Shown: positions 26,255 through 35,077 of the stretch, piece by piece
Layout: every line of letters begins with the position of its first letter
How positions within the stretch are numbered: position 1 is the first letter of the stretch
Translations under genes and position numbers: made by a program
Assembly (NCBI GenBank): GCA_002709385.1
Contig: PAQS01000040.1
Span: 91,066-155,065, forward strand
From: Waddliaceae bacterium
GTDB taxonomy: Bacteria > Chlamydiota > Chlamydiia > Chlamydiales > GCA-2709385
Length of the DNA stretch: 64,000 nt
Direction of reading: 5' to 3'
The notes under the pieces: generated by a model
Seen by the model: only the letters and a program-made list of their open reading frames with translations
Database searches by the model: none
Told to the model about the DNA's origin: nothing

Positions 26255-27058
26255 ATGTTGTCCCAAAGCGAACTTCGAGAAGCATTAGATGTTGCAAGTT
26301 TGGCTGCCTCAGAAGCTGCCGATGTGCTTCGGAAATACTGGAAACAATTAAGTTCTGTAAGTTCTAAAACTTATCCAGGGGATTTGGTTAGTGAAGCTGA
26401 TAAGGAGGCAGAAGAGGTAGCTATTGCCTGTTTGCACCGCCATTTTCCGACTTATGCGATTTTAGCTGAGGAATCAGGACTAAGAGAAGGAAAAGATCAT
26501 GATTTTCAATGGGTAATAGATCCACTTGATGGAACATGTAACTATGTCCATAGTTTTCCTATTTATGCTTGTTCGATTGCTCTTTGTTATAAACGAAAAC
26601 CCATACTAGGTGTGATCGAAGATCCACAGCATGATCGAATTTTTTATGCAGCTAAAGGGTTAGGTGCTCGATGCAATGGTTCGCTTATACAAGTAAGTAA
26701 AGCAAAAAATTTAAGTGATGCCTTATTACTCACTGGATTTGCAAGAAATCATCCCGAGCAAATGGAGTACTCTTGCGTAGAATCGAGTAAAATGTTGCAA
26801 GTCGGACATGGCATTCGACATATTGGTTCCGCTGTAATGAGTTTAGCTTACATAGCAAATGGTATGGCTGATGTTTTTTGGCATAGAGGACTTCAGCCTT
26901 GGGATTTTGCAGCAGGGGCTGTCATCATTGAAGAAGCTGGAGGAAGAGTATCTGACTTGGATGGTAAAGATATCACTCTTGATTCTTTATCTGTTTTCGC
27001 CACCAATGGATGTTTTCATGAAAGTGTACTAGAAACAATCCGTCACTGTTGTTGTTGA
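26255..27058 (+). CDS. Inositol monophosphatase family protein (SuhB-like)
   Basis: A 267-residue metal-dependent phosphatase of the inositol-monophosphatase family. The metal-binding residues are all visible: Glu in AEESG, the signature WVIDPLDGTCNYVHSFP, and the C-terminal motif PWDFAAGAVIIEEAGGRV. The length is normal. Members hydrolyse inositol 1-phosphate, fructose 1,6-bisphosphate or 3'-phosphoadenosine 5'-phosphate; the sequence alone does not choose. Chlamydiae usually keep one or two such genes. It has a clear AAGGA ribosome site. Its TGA stop lies within the likely -35 element of the next gene. Confidence 0.88.
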   Translation: MLSQSELREALDVASLAASEAADVLRKYWKQLSSVSSKTYPGDLVSEADKEAEEVAIACLHRHFPTYAILAEESGLREGKDHDFQWVIDPLDGTCNYVHSFPIYACSIALCYKRKPILGVIEDPQHDRIFYAAKGLGARCNGSLIQVSKAKNLSDALLLTGFARNHPEQMEYSCVESSKMLQVGHGIRHIGSAVMSLAYIANGMADVFWHRGLQPWDFAAGAVIIEEAGGRVSDLDGKDITLDSLSVFATNGCFHESVLETIRHCCC

Positions 27059-27082
27059 CGGGAAGAAAAAAGTGCTTACAAT
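27055..27082 (+). promoter_or_regulatory. Probable sigma-70-type promoter of the 2OG oxygenase gene
   Basis: TTGACG (27055-27060) and TACAAT (27077-27082) are separated by 16 bases, giving a start site near 27089 and a leader of about 26 bases. The -10 box overlaps the left arm of a perfect 10-bp dyad, ATGATCGTTT (27081-27090) / AAACGATCAT (27107-27116), whose right arm includes the start codon at 27115. The dyad could be an operator across -10/+1 and, depending on the exact start site, a partial RNA hairpin. Confidence 0.5.
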
Positions 27083-27114
27083 GATCGTTTTTAAAAAATA
27101 TTTAGGAAACGATC

Positions 27115-28059
27115 ATGTCTTGCATCCCTCTCATTAATTTACAAAATCGCGACTTAGCGGTTAGAGATCTTCGTAAAGCCTGCTTAGATAGCGGCTTTTT
27201 TTATATAGAAGGTCATGGTGTATCGGAGCAAATCTTAGAAGAGGTGTTTTCTGTGAGCCAAGCTTTCTTTTCATCTCCACTTGAACAGAAGATGGCAATT
27301 CATATCGAAAAAAGTGGTATCGCACATCGTGGGTATATTCCTTATTTCGAAGAAAATGTAAATCCAGGAGAAGAAAAAGATTTCAAAGAGGCTTATGACC
27401 TAGGCATAGATTTTCCCACTAATCATCCTTTTGTATTGGAAAAACGGCCTCTTTTTGGACAAAACCAATGGCCATCTGGAATGAAACAATTTCGCTCCGT
27501 TTTAGAGAAATATTTTCTGGAAATGAAGAAGGTAGCTCATTCTTTAGCTGAGTTATTTGCTCTTTCACTTGATTTGGAAAGAAAATTTTTTACTCAAGAA
27601 ATGGAAGATGGTAGTGCAAGTTTAAGGCTTTTACACTACCCACCTCAAGAGCCTCTTCATGATTCTAAAGAAACAGGCTGTGGTGCACACACAGATTACG
27701 GTCTTTTTACTATCCTCAAGCAAGATGAACAAGGAGGTTTAGAAATACGGCATAAAAACGGGTCATGGATTTCAGCCACACCGATTCCAGGAACTTTTAT
27801 CATTAATGTTGCTGATCTTTTAAGTAGATGGACAAATGATCTATATGTTTCTACAGAGCATCGTGTACGCAATCCCGGGAAGAATCATCGCTATTCGATT
27901 CCTTTTTTTGTAGGAGTGAATAGCTATACAAAAGTGGCCTGCTTAGAAACCTGTTGTTCCAGTAGTAATCCAGCTCGCTATGAACCGGTAAGTGCTGGAG
28001 CCTATTTACTCAATCGTTATCATGAGACATTTAGTGCTAACGTATCACTGGCTAGCTAA
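27115..28059 (+). CDS. 2-oxoglutarate/Fe(II)-dependent oxygenase, isopenicillin N synthase-like
   Basis: A 314-residue oxygenase of the isopenicillin-N-synthase/gibberellin-oxidase type. The N-terminal half has the DIOX-N pattern (DLAVRDLRKACLDSGFFYIEGHGVS). The core contains the iron ligands His and Asp in GAHTDYGLFT, the distal His in STEHRVRNP, and the RYSIPFF segment whose Arg binds the 2-oxoglutarate carboxylate. All three metal ligands are present, so it should be active. Such enzymes hydroxylate or oxidise small molecules; the substrate is unknown. It has its own promoter. The next genes also handle 2-oxoglutarate, but a direct link is not shown. Confidence 0.87.
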   Translation: MSCIPLINLQNRDLAVRDLRKACLDSGFFYIEGHGVSEQILEEVFSVSQAFFSSPLEQKMAIHIEKSGIAHRGYIPYFEENVNPGEEKDFKEAYDLGIDFPTNHPFVLEKRPLFGQNQWPSGMKQFRSVLEKYFLEMKKVAHSLAELFALSLDLERKFFTQEMEDGSASLRLLHYPPQEPLHDSKETGCGAHTDYGLFTILKQDEQGGLEIRHKNGSWISATPIPGTFIINVADLLSRWTNDLYVSTEHRVRNPGKNHRYSIPFFVGVNSYTKVACLETCCSSSNPARYEPVSAGAYLLNRYHETFSANVSLAS

Positions 28060-28097
28060 ACCGTTTTATCTAGGATACTAAAAACCAAGTGCTAGAA

Positions 28098-28126
28098 TTG
28101 ACACGAATAGAACGACAGCCTATTTT
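28098..28126 (+). promoter_or_regulatory. Strong promoter of the amino-sugar gene set
   Basis: TTGACA (28098-28103), a 17-base spacer and TATTTT (28121-28126) form the best sigma-70-type promoter in the window. Transcription would begin near 28133, giving a leader of about 50 bases before the ATG at 28183, which has only a distant AGGA as ribosome site. Confidence 0.6.
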
Positions 28127-28182
28127 GAATATGAAAAATTATCTTACACGACCTTTTGAGCAGGAACTGGCACTAAGTATAT

Positions 28183-29283
28183 ATGGAATTTATTGACTTA
28201 AAGACACAGTATCAGCGTTATCAGGAGCAAATCGATCTAGCAATAAAAAAAGTATTGCTTTCAGCTCGATTTATTATGGGACCAGAAGTTATAGAGCTGG
28301 AAGAAGCCTTAGCTGATTATGTTGGGGTAAAATACTGTATCAGCGCATCTAGTGGAACAGATACTTTGTTAATGGCTTTGATGGCGCTTGATATTGGCCC
28401 AGGTGATGAAGTAATAACAACCCCTTATACTTTTATTAGCACATCAGAAGTCATTTCCCTGCTAGGAGCTAAACCTGTATTTGTGGATATTGAAGAATCA
28501 ACATTCAATATGAATGTTGATCTCATTGAATCTGCAATGACTTCTCGTACTAAGGCAATTCTCCCTGTTAATTTGTTTGGTCAAATGCCTTCTTATAAAA
28601 GAATTCAAGCGATTGCTGATAAGTATCAAATTCCTGTAATTGAAGATGCAGCTCAGAGTTTTGGTGCAAAACAAGACAATCGGAGAAGTTGTGGAATGTC
28701 TCTTGTTGCTTCAACAAGTTTTTTCCCTGCTAAACCATTCGGTTGTTATGGAGATGGAGGAGCACTATTCACTAATGATGCGAATTTAGCAAAGACTCTT
28801 CGCTCCATTCGTGAACATGGCGCCATAGAAAGAAATGATCATCGAAGAATCGGAATTAATGGGCGCTTAGACACGATACAAGCATCTGTTTTGTTGGCAA
28901 AATTACCATATTATGAAGAAGAGCTTCTTTCTAGATCAAAAGCTGCAAAATTTTATCATGATCACCTGAAAGAGTTTTGTATAGTACCTCAAACTCAAAT
29001 AGGAAATACTCATGTATTTGCACAGTATACAATCAGAGTAGAAAATAGAGATGAGTTACAAAATTTTCTTTTAGAAAAAGGTATTCCGGCAGCTATTTAT
29101 TATCCGCGTTGTCTTCATGAACAAGAAGTATTTCACCATCTAGCTTACAAAAAGGGAGACTTTCCCGTAGCCGAAAAGATATGCAAAGAGGTATTAAGCC
29201 TTCCCATGCACCCGTGGTTAAGTGAAGAAGAGTTAATAAAGATTACAGCAGCTGTATCAGATTTTTTATGCGTTGAGGTGTAA
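28183..29283 (+). CDS. DegT/DnrJ/EryC1 family sugar aminotransferase (WbpE/WlbC-like)
   Basis: A PLP-dependent enzyme that moves an amino group from glutamate to a keto-sugar nucleotide, releasing 2-oxoglutarate. The 366-residue chain starts EFIDLKTQYQRYQEQIDLAI and continues FIMGPEVIELEEALADYVGVKYCI, which resembles enzymes acting on UDP-3-keto-GlcNAcA (WbpE/WlbC). The PLP site is EDAAQSFGAK, and the Schiff-base lysine is in SFFPAKPFGCYGDGGA. The next gene encodes the matching dehydrogenase type. Together they should introduce a 3-amino group into a UDP-GlcNAc-derived sugar for a surface glycan. The exact sugar is inferred from the gene pair. Confidence 0.88.
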   Translation: MEFIDLKTQYQRYQEQIDLAIKKVLLSARFIMGPEVIELEEALADYVGVKYCISASSGTDTLLMALMALDIGPGDEVITTPYTFISTSEVISLLGAKPVFVDIEESTFNMNVDLIESAMTSRTKAILPVNLFGQMPSYKRIQAIADKYQIPVIEDAAQSFGAKQDNRRSCGMSLVASTSFFPAKPFGCYGDGGALFTNDANLAKTLRSIREHGAIERNDHRRIGINGRLDTIQASVLLAKLPYYEEELLSRSKAAKFYHDHLKEFCIVPQTQIGNTHVFAQYTIRVENRDELQNFLLEKGIPAAIYYPRCLHEQEVFHHLAYKKGDFPVAEKICKEVLSLPMHPWLSEEELIKITAAVSDFLCVEV

Positions 29284-29284
29284 T

Positions 29285-30340
29285 GTGGAAGTAAAATTTA
29301 AGGTGTATGAACAGACTATTGCAGTTGTAGGAGCAGGGCATTGGGGTAAAAATCTGATACGAAATTTCGATGAAATTGGTGCTCTACGAAGTATATGTGA
29401 TACTGATGAGAAAACATTAGAATCATATAAGTATTTAAATTCCAAGCCTCGACTAAGTAAAAACTACCAAGAAGTAATCGATGATAAACTTATTGATGCT
29501 ATAGCAATAGCGGTTCCTGCTGAAGCTCATTACTCTTTAGCTAAAGATGCATTGTTATCAGGTAAAGATGTTTTTGTGGAAAAACCTTTTTGCCTTGAAT
29601 TAGAACAAGCACAAGAACTCTTAGAGCTTGCCGACAAGTTAGGAAGAATTGTGATGGTAGGGCATTTACTTCACTACCACCCTTGTATCCAAACCATAAA
29701 AGAATTACTTAATAAAAATATTTTAGGGAATTTACAGTATATTTCTGTTCACCGTCTCAACCTTGGTAAACTTCACACAGAAACGAATGTTTTATATAGC
29801 CTAGCTACTCATGACATCTCTGTTCTTTTATCCTTATGTGACGATCTTCCTTACAAAATAACTTGCCATGGTGGAGATTTCACTACAAAAGGAATTGCCG
29901 ATACCTCTCTTCTTGCGATGAGTTTTTCTAATGGAGTAGAAGCGCATATTTTTAGTAGTTGGTTAAATCCCTTTAAAGAACAAAAATTTACCTTAGTTGG
30001 CTCAAAAGGAATGCTAGTTTTTGATGATACAGTGCCTTGGGGAGAAAAGCTCCTCTTGTATCCACAAGCTGTCATTTTCGACGAATATGGAACACCAGAT
30101 ACATATCCTGGTGAAGCAAAAAGAGTTCAAGTAGAAAAATCAGAACCTCTTCAAAATGAATGTAGGCACTTTCTTGAATGTTGCTTAAGTCGGAGAAAGG
30201 CAAAAACAGATGCAGAAGAAGGTCTCCGAGTAATGCAAGTACTTGACGCTGCTGAAAAAAGTTTTTCTTCTAAAGGTATGCAGTTTATAAAAACAGATCA
30301 AGGAACATATGTACCACGAATGGAAAAGGTGCTTTTTTGA
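29285..30340 (+). CDS. Gfo/Idh/MocA family oxidoreductase (WbpB/WlbA-like)
   Basis: An NAD-dependent sugar dehydrogenase of 351 residues. The Rossmann motif IAVVGAGHWGKNLIRNF is followed by EKPFCLE, the catalytic-lysine signature of the family, and HLLHYHPCIQ in the substrate domain. WbpB/WlbA-type members oxidise the 3-hydroxyl of UDP-GlcNAcA with tightly bound NAD and recycle it by reducing 2-oxoglutarate to 2-hydroxyglutarate. The position between a WbpE-like aminotransferase and an L-2-hydroxyglutarate oxidase strongly suggests that chemistry here. The start is placed at GTG 29285, with GAGGTG four bases upstream; a TTG at 29273 is also open. It overlaps the next gene by four bases (TTGA). 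Confidence 0.82.
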   Translation: MEVKFKVYEQTIAVVGAGHWGKNLIRNFDEIGALRSICDTDEKTLESYKYLNSKPRLSKNYQEVIDDKLIDAIAIAVPAEAHYSLAKDALLSGKDVFVEKPFCLELEQAQELLELADKLGRIVMVGHLLHYHPCIQTIKELLNKNILGNLQYISVHRLNLGKLHTETNVLYSLATHDISVLLSLCDDLPYKITCHGGDFTTKGIADTSLLAMSFSNGVEAHIFSSWLNPFKEQKFTLVGSKGMLVFDDTVPWGEKLLLYPQAVIFDEYGTPDTYPGEAKRVQVEKSEPLQNECRHFLECCLSRRKAKTDAEEGLRVMQVLDAAEKSFSSKGMQFIKTDQGTYVPRMEKVLF

Positions 30341-31545
30341 AAAAAATTGATGTCTTAATTATTGGTGCAGGAATTGTAGGGCTAGCTACGGCGTTACGTT
30401 TGCTAGAAGCAAAGCCACATATAAAGCTTGCTATCGTAGATAAGGAAGCACAAATAGCAGCGCATCAAAGTGGACATAACTCCGGTGTGATTCATCAAGG
30501 AATCTATTATAAGCCTGGGTCTTTAAAAGCGAGAAACTGCCGTAAGGGAGTAGAAGCTCTTCTCAAATACTGTGATAAAAAAGAAATCCCTTACGAGCTC
30601 TGTGGCAAGCTTATTGTAGCAACAAGTATTGATGAAATCCCTAGACTTAATAATCTCTTAGAAAGAGCAAAAGCGAATAAGACGCCGGATTTAAAAGTTG
30701 TTGATGAAGATGGAATTCGAGAAATTGAACCATATGCAGCCGGTGTTAAAGGCTTGTATTCTCCAAACACAGGCATTATTCATTATCCTACAGTAGCAAA
30801 AGCTTATCTTGAAGATATACAGGAATACGGGGGAGAGCTCTATCTTGAGCATAAAGTAGAGAGTATTCTTGAGAAAAATGGAGAGCTTATCATACGTACG
30901 GGTCCAAGAGAATTCCAGGCTCGTCATATATTGAATTGTGGGGGAGTATATTGTGATCGTATTGCTCGTCTAAGTGGTGAAAAATTTAATCCTTACCGTA
31001 TTGTTCCATTTAGAGGAGAGTATTACGATCTACATCCAGATAAAAGGTTTTTACTTAAAGGACTAATTTATCCTGTACCAGACCCGAAATTTCCTTTTCT
31101 TGGTGTACATCTCACTCGAACAATTCATGGTAATGTAGAAGCTGGTCCTAATGCTGTTTTAGCCCTAGATAGAGAAGGGTATGGAAAGTTTGATATATCG
31201 TTCAAAGATACGTGGGAAACTTTAGCCTATCCAGGGTTTTGGCGTCTGGGAGCCAAGCACTGGGTACGGGGATGCTATGAAGTCTATCGTTCTTTATCTA
31301 AAAAAGCTTTTCTAAGAGCTTTGCAAAAATTACTTCCTAGTTTGGAAGAAAATGACTTGATTCCTGGAGGTAGCGGAATTAGAGCACAGTTGCTATCGAG
31401 AGAAGGTCACTTAAAAGATGATTTCGAAATTATACAAGATGGATCTTGTATTCATGTATTAAATGCTCCCTCGCCTGGGGCTACATCGAGTTTAGCTATA
31501 GGGCAATATATCTCTAAGCTTGCATCTACACACTGGAAACTCTAA
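30337..31545 (+). CDS. lhgO: L-2-hydroxyglutarate oxidase/dehydrogenase
   Basis: A 402-residue FAD enzyme that oxidises L-2-hydroxyglutarate to 2-oxoglutarate. The FAD-binding motif IIGAGIVGLATALRLLEA is followed by the LhgO signature HQSGHNSGVIHQGIYYKPGSLKA, and later by NCGGVYCDRIA, RGEYYDL and GVHLTRTIHG, all typical of this family and not of glycine or glycerol-phosphate oxidases. The start is TTG inside the TTGA overlap with the preceding dehydrogenase gene, so the three genes are coupled. In this setting its likely job is to return 2-hydroxyglutarate made by the dehydrogenase to 2-oxoglutarate. Electrons presumably pass to quinone or oxygen. Confidence 0.93.
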   Translation: MKKIDVLIIGAGIVGLATALRLLEAKPHIKLAIVDKEAQIAAHQSGHNSGVIHQGIYYKPGSLKARNCRKGVEALLKYCDKKEIPYELCGKLIVATSIDEIPRLNNLLERAKANKTPDLKVVDEDGIREIEPYAAGVKGLYSPNTGIIHYPTVAKAYLEDIQEYGGELYLEHKVESILEKNGELIIRTGPREFQARHILNCGGVYCDRIARLSGEKFNPYRIVPFRGEYYDLHPDKRFLLKGLIYPVPDPKFPFLGVHLTRTIHGNVEAGPNAVLALDREGYGKFDISFKDTWETLAYPGFWRLGAKHWVRGCYEVYRSLSKKAFLRALQKLLPSLEENDLIPGGSGIRAQLLSREGHLKDDFEIIQDGSCIHVLNAPSPGATSSLAIGQYISKLASTHWKL

Positions 31546-31592
31546 AAGCTCTATGCTAGGATCCGCTTTTCTTCTAAATAGAGGCTGAAGAA

Positions 31593-33176
31593 ATGCAAAT
31601 TAGCACTAGAGATTGTGTAGCCAACCTACAAGAGCTTTTTTACTGGCAAGAATCTCGTGTAATGGGAAATAACTCATTAGTGTCTAACAAGTCTGCTACA
31701 AGAATCTACGTAAGCCAAAGAGGCTGGGGACGATTATGGAGTTTATACTACAAATACTATGGTTTTTTTTCTTCAGTAGAAACTCAGAAAACATCGGCTC
31801 TCAAAACGGTTATTGAACGTACGATCAATTGCGTAGAAGAACAAGTCAAGCAATTAGAAAAAGCCTTTCAAGCATATGCTTCACAGATACAAAAGCTCTG
31901 TTCGAATCAGACTATTATGAGTAGTCATTTTTGTGAAAATAGATGGAAAATTCAACAATGGAACGAGCAGTTTTCGTTTTTAAATCAAGAACAAGTCTTA
32001 AAAACACTGCCTCTACTTTTTAGCAAAGCCTCGGCATTTTCTGGGGTTACTAGGTGGTTTCAGTGGGACTCAGAACAGAGAAATTTATTAAAAAAGACAC
32101 ATCAATCTCAAAAAATACTAGATTGGGAGTCTCGATGCCAATGTCAAATTCCATATCGTGTGCTTTTCAAGCTAAGTCATGATCAAAAACTTACAAAATC
32201 CGACTATGCAAGACTTCGTGAATTTGTAGAACTTACTCTTTGTGATGATGTTTTAGCGACATCTCAAGATTGGAGAGAGTTTATTTCAGCTTTTATCGAG
32301 CTTAGTTCTTCTCAAAAAGAATCCTCTCTAGATATTTTCTGGCGTATGGCGTCGTTAGTTTGGTATTTAGTAGAGGAAGGAATAAAAGAAATTAGAAAAG
32401 AAAATATAGTTTATAGGCAACGTTATCAAGTACTAGGACCTAACATAGTAGTAGATTACAATGGTAAAAAGTACACTATTACCAAGCCATACATACCCAA
32501 AACAAGTATTTTTAGAGTATACGAAGTTCTAGAAAATCCAGACATACTCCTTGTTTTTGCAGAAAACCCATTAGAAATTTTCTATTTTGCTATGAACGCA
32601 GAAAAACGATCATGGGCTATTCCAATATGGGAAATATTATCTGCTGATTTTCAAGAAGGAATTTTGCTAGTTGAAAAACCACTCTATTTTTTAAATAAAA
32701 TTCCTTGGTCAAAGAGTAAGATTATTCATGAATACCCTGATGGTCGATGTCTAAAGGCATTCAAATCTTTTATAGATTTCTGTAAAAAAGAAGGGAAAAT
32801 GCCTGAAAAATACAATTTAGCTCATAGCTTTATCAATCGGAATTTTCATTTATGTACAGCGGAAGTAGTAGAGGGTAAGGAAGAAATAGAGCAAATTTGG
32901 ATAGAAAATGTAATAGATGAGTTTTTAAAGAAAAGGCAAGATCTAAAATCATTTTTCATAAACAAAGAAAAAGAAACTGTAAAAAGCACGAACTCCATGG
33001 TAACTTTTTCTAAAGAGATTTCTCTAGAACAGCTGAAGCCTCAATTAAAGTATCAAAAGAAAAAAATCGATATAGATGCTTTAATCAAGGATTTTGCTAA
33101 ACAAAATAGTTTAGATGGGTTCACGAAGAGCGATAATTGTACCATTCCGTCCTGTTACTCCATCTCTTCGAAATGA
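31593..33176 (+). CDS. Hypothetical protein (527 aa), no recognised domain
   Basis: I do not recognise this protein. It has no signal peptide and no clear membrane helix. The first 150 residues are helical and charged (SALKTVIERTINCVEEQVKQLEKAF); the middle contains an aromatic-rich stretch with beta-like segments (YQVLGPNIVVDYNGKKYTI, YIPKTSIFRVYEV); the C-terminus is lysine-rich. Codon use and length without interruption support a real gene. GAGG precedes the ATG by about eleven bases. Its last 66 bases overlap the 3' end of pgeF on the opposite strand, an unusually long tail-to-tail overlap. A chlamydia-specific protein or effector is possible but not shown. Confidence 0.7.
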   Translation: MQISTRDCVANLQELFYWQESRVMGNNSLVSNKSATRIYVSQRGWGRLWSLYYKYYGFFSSVETQKTSALKTVIERTINCVEEQVKQLEKAFQAYASQIQKLCSNQTIMSSHFCENRWKIQQWNEQFSFLNQEQVLKTLPLLFSKASAFSGVTRWFQWDSEQRNLLKKTHQSQKILDWESRCQCQIPYRVLFKLSHDQKLTKSDYARLREFVELTLCDDVLATSQDWREFISAFIELSSSQKESSLDIFWRMASLVWYLVEEGIKEIRKENIVYRQRYQVLGPNIVVDYNGKKYTITKPYIPKTSIFRVYEVLENPDILLVFAENPLEIFYFAMNAEKRSWAIPIWEILSADFQEGILLVEKPLYFLNKIPWSKSKIIHEYPDGRCLKAFKSFIDFCKKEGKMPEKYNLAHSFINRNFHLCTAEVVEGKEEIEQIWIENVIDEFLKKRQDLKSFFINKEKETVKSTNSMVTFSKEISLEQLKPQLKYQKKKIDIDALIKDFAKQNSLDGFTKSDNCTIPSCYSISSK

Positions 33177-33872
33177 AAAATAGTTTTCTTCGTCTTCATA
33201 AGTATCGATACGAGCAATTTCAATATTTTCAGGGCGTACACCGATATCACATAACTGGTGCATAGCAAGAGTCCAAAGATCAAAGTATCCCGGTCTTATT
33301 TGGTATTTCCAAATAGACTGTGGGAGCTCTTTTTTGTAATTTTTGAATTCAGAATTATTTGGTCCTAAACTTGGAGAGATACAGACAAAAAGATCTTCCG
33401 GCCGAGTTCCGTACATCTTGATCATATTCTGTATTGTTGTGGCATAAATATTCTGCACATTGCCTCGCCACCCACAATGAATATTTCCAATCGCACGATT
33501 TATGGGATCGTAAAGGATTGTTGCTTGGCAATCAGCATGTTTAATCAAAAGCCCGGTATTATTTTCTTGGGTAATTAAAGCATCGCAGGAGCCCATAATA
33601 TTAGGGCTTTCTTCATTTACTTCTTCACAGGCTGTACCATGGATTTGATTCGCCCATACAATCCTATCCAGTTCTAAAGTATCCTGAATAAGCGAAAGGT
33701 TTTGTTTTACAGAAGGTTCATCATCACCCAATTGGTATGCTACATTTAAGCTATTGTATGGAGCAGAACTAAAGCCACCTTGTCTACAAAATACACCATG
33801 TACAATCTCGGGGAATTGCTTTAATAGAGTAAATTCAAGCCACTTAGGAGTACTCTCAGTTTTTAAGTTCAT
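33111..33872 (-). CDS. pgeF: Multicopper-like laccase-domain protein PgeF/YfiH
   Basis: A 253-residue protein of the YfiH family, variously described as purine nucleoside phosphorylase or as a peptidoglycan-editing enzyme that removes wrongly incorporated serine from UDP-MurNAc precursors. The metal ligands are visible: His in NQIHGTACEE, Cys in HADCQATILYDP and His in NIHCGWRGN. The N-terminal GFSSAPYNSLNVAYQLGDD is a family signature. It is transcribed convergently with the unknown protein at 31593-33176 and shares 66 bases with its end. Confidence 0.9.
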   Translation of the reverse strand: MNLKTESTPKWLEFTLLKQFPEIVHGVFCRQGGFSSAPYNSLNVAYQLGDDEPSVKQNLSLIQDTLELDRIVWANQIHGTACEEVNEESPNIMGSCDALITQENNTGLLIKHADCQATILYDPINRAIGNIHCGWRGNVQNIYATTIQNMIKMYGTRPEDLFVCISPSLGPNNSEFKNYKKELPQSIWKYQIRPGYFDLWTLAMHQLCDIGVRPENIEIARIDTYEDEENYFSFRRDGVTGRNGTIIALREPI

Positions 33873-34028
33873 AGTATAACCTCTTCATATCTATTTGAAT
33901 TATGAGTGTAGTGTATTCAGCTATTTTTTAGCTCAAGATCAAATACAAATAGGGTTCAAGATCTATTGAACTAGAAAAAAAGCCGCTCAAAGTATTATAA
34001 GAAGTTGAAATCGCAGAGGAGACATAGT

Positions 34029-34430
34029 ATGCGTAAAAGCTCTAAATATAATGTAATGATCTTAATGGGGTTGCGTTTGCTTATTTCTATAATTTTTATC
34101 TATCATGGTTGGCAGAAAATTATAGAGCCTGAATCTGCTAGAGCCTTCTTTGGTTCAGTAGGGTTTCCTGAAGTCATAGGACCTATCATGGGGTGGGTAG
34201 AAGTAGGAGTCGGAGCTTTCCTTTTTGTAGGATTTTGGAACTCTTGGGCTAATATACTTGCTGCTGCCATTATGTTAGTTGCTATTGCAACTGTTCAAGC
34301 TCCAGCGGCTTATCATAGCAGTGTTTTTCTTACAGCTCCTTTGGAAAGAGATTTACTCATCCTACTCGGAGCTCTTGTCCTCATTTGTCAAGGACCAGGA
34401 ATTTTAGCCTGGGAACAGCGAGAAGTATAA
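34029..34430 (+). CDS. DoxX family membrane protein
   Basis: A 133-residue integral membrane protein with four hydrophobic segments (about 6-24, 45-66, 69-90, 104-122). The first helix and following loop, LRLLISIIFIYHGWQKI, and VGFPEVIGPIMGWVEVGVGAFLFVGFW match the DoxX pattern. DoxX proteins are associated with redox or thiosulfate metabolism in other bacteria; no specific role can be given here. The ATG at 34029 follows GAGGAGA (34016-34022), which decides against an in-frame TTG eight codons earlier. Confidence 0.82.
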   Translation: MRKSSKYNVMILMGLRLLISIIFIYHGWQKIIEPESARAFFGSVGFPEVIGPIMGWVEVGVGAFLFVGFWNSWANILAAAIMLVAIATVQAPAAYHSSVFLTAPLERDLLILLGALVLICQGPGILAWEQREV

Positions 34431-34465
34431 TAAATAAATAAGAATTTTATTTTATAGTAGATTTT

Positions 34466-34482
34466 AACTAAGTGACTTAGTT
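34466..34482. promoter_or_regulatory. 17-base palindrome upstream of unknown gene
   Basis: AACTAAGT-G-ACTTAGTT is a perfect odd-centred dyad in the 144-base gap between doxX and the next gene. It could be an operator or a short hairpin at the end of doxX; no T-run follows. Confidence 0.35.
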
Positions 34483-34574
34483 CATTCGTCGCTTATGTTT
34501 TCCCATACCCTTCCGATAGATTTAGTGGACACTTTGCAGATACCCCGTGCCGCTTTCGACTAGAAGGAGAAGGT

Positions 34575-35066
34575 ATGGGAAAAATCGTAGCACTTCAAAC
34601 AGAATTTATTGATTATGATTTAATAATCGATGAAATTGAAGTCATAGTACCTAAATATCTTGAAGCCATAGGAGCCTTAGATGAGGTAAGATTATTCGAT
34701 GCCATTCCACAACTTGTACACAATATGTGTGCTTATTGGGAGCGGCTCGTTAAACTATTTGATCAAGTACATGACTATGATCATGGAATTGATTTTCAAG
34801 AAATTGAGAAAAACTCACTAAACTCAGAACTAGCAGTTTTAGAAAAAGTTTATCTCAACATCAATAACGTTATTGCGTTTGATGAAAAAAATTGGAGTTC
34901 AGCTATGTGGGATGCAGCTGATGCTGTATTAGAGCGTATGAATCATGTATTGGCTGATTTGGGCTTTGAAGAACTCCATGAAGATCGTTTGCTTGTTCAA
35001 GAAATGCTCCAAAACAATTGTGCAAAACGCAAGATATGGGAAATTCGCACGGCACTAGCGTCATAG
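34575..35066 (+). CDS. Hypothetical protein (163 aa), acidic helical
   Basis: I do not recognise this protein. It is acidic, predicted helical throughout and rich in Asp, Glu and Leu, with a DYDHGIDF motif near residue 72 and two cysteines. It has no signal peptide and no membrane segment. A good ribosome site (AAGGAGAAGG) lies just before the ATG, which supports it as a real gene. A strong hairpin follows twelve bases after the stop. By shape it could be a small four-helix regulator or chaperone; a type III secretion chaperone is conceivable but nothing specific points to it. Confidence 0.65.
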   Translation: MGKIVALQTEFIDYDLIIDEIEVIVPKYLEAIGALDEVRLFDAIPQLVHNMCAYWERLVKLFDQVHDYDHGIDFQEIEKNSLNSELAVLEKVYLNINNVIAFDEKNWSSAMWDAADAVLERMNHVLADLGFEELHEDRLLVQEMLQNNCAKRKIWEIRTALAS

Positions 35067-35077
35067 ACTGAAAAAGC

